DNA of 6,485 bases from positions 1-6,485 of the forward strand of contig JAITAP010000053.1 of NCBI GenBank assembly GCA_031284065.1, written 5' to 3'. The stretch is from Prevotellaceae bacterium (GTDB lineage Bacteria; Bacteroidota; Bacteroidia; Bacteroidales; UBA932). Shown one piece after another: positions 6,461 to 6,485 of the stretch. A program made the position numbers and the translations under genes. A model generated the notes under the pieces. The model had not been told where the DNA came from. It saw nothing but the letters and a program-made list of their open reading frames with translations, and ran no database searches. Each line of letters opens with the position of its first letter. Position 1 is the stretch's first letter.

Positions 6461-6485
6461 CTAACAAGGTTTTAAACCTTGTTAG
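6461..6485. repeat. Perfect 25-base palindrome at the window edge
   Basis: Positions 6461-6472 are the exact reverse complement of 6474-6485, with a single central T at 6473. The symmetry reaches the last base of the window and CC precedes it, so the true palindrome may be longer. It could be the stem of a bidirectional terminator for recN and a gene beyond, or a dispersed extragenic palindrome. Whether a T-run follows cannot be seen. Confidence 0.6.

Noticed and set aside
6415..6485. Possible start of a protein running off the window edge
   Set aside because: Only 23 codons are visible, they include the whole palindrome, and the sequence resembles no family I know. It is too little to call a gene, although the promoter upstream keeps it possible.
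1..6485. CRISPR array, tRNA, rRNA, insertion sequence or phage genes
   Set aside because: No regularly spaced direct repeats, cloverleaf, rRNA-like sequence, transposase or integrase was seen on either strand.

Overview
The window looks like ordinary chromosomal housekeeping DNA from a member of the Bacteroidota, most likely Bacteroidales. Three things point there. The gene order bamD, rpoZ (omega), coaBC, PorD/DUF4835 family, recN is a recognised Bacteroidota neighbourhood. Two of the proposed promoters carry a perfect TAnnTTTG -7 box, which is the Bacteroidota primary-sigma signature, and no start codon has a convincing Shine-Dalgarno site. The protein variants are also lineage-typical, including the omega subunit and the PorD/DUF4835 protein, a family I know only from this phylum. 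The exact species cannot be told from the sequence.

Layout: all six genes lie on the + strand. Positions 51-977 hold trxB (thioredoxin reductase). A 69-base gap carries a good promoter that seems to start a new transcript. It is followed by bamD (1047-1856, outer-membrane assembly lipoprotein), rpoZ (1980-2303, RNA polymerase omega), coaBC (2419-3627, coenzyme A synthesis), a PorD/DUF4835 protein (3696-4634, probable type IX secretion factor) and recN (4637-6298, double-strand break repair). The gaps hold an imperfect hairpin with a weak promoter before coaBC, and a repeat-like element of tandem 7-mers around a GC-rich core between coaBC and porD. The tail (6299-6485) has a strong-looking promoter with helically spaced A-tracts, then a perfect 25-base palindrome at the window edge. 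No gene is confidently seen there.

How the genes work together: this is a mixed housekeeping cluster and not a single pathway. BamD and the PorD-like protein both belong to the envelope. BamD helps insert outer-membrane beta-barrels, and type IX secretion uses such barrels. RpoZ, CoaBC and RecN serve transcription, cofactor synthesis and DNA repair. The 2-base porD-recN spacing suggests translational coupling.

I found no new defence, mobile or biosynthetic system. The points most worth checking are the residue substitutions in the CoaC active site, the repeat that supplies the coaBC stop codon, and the promoter-plus-palindrome unit after recN.
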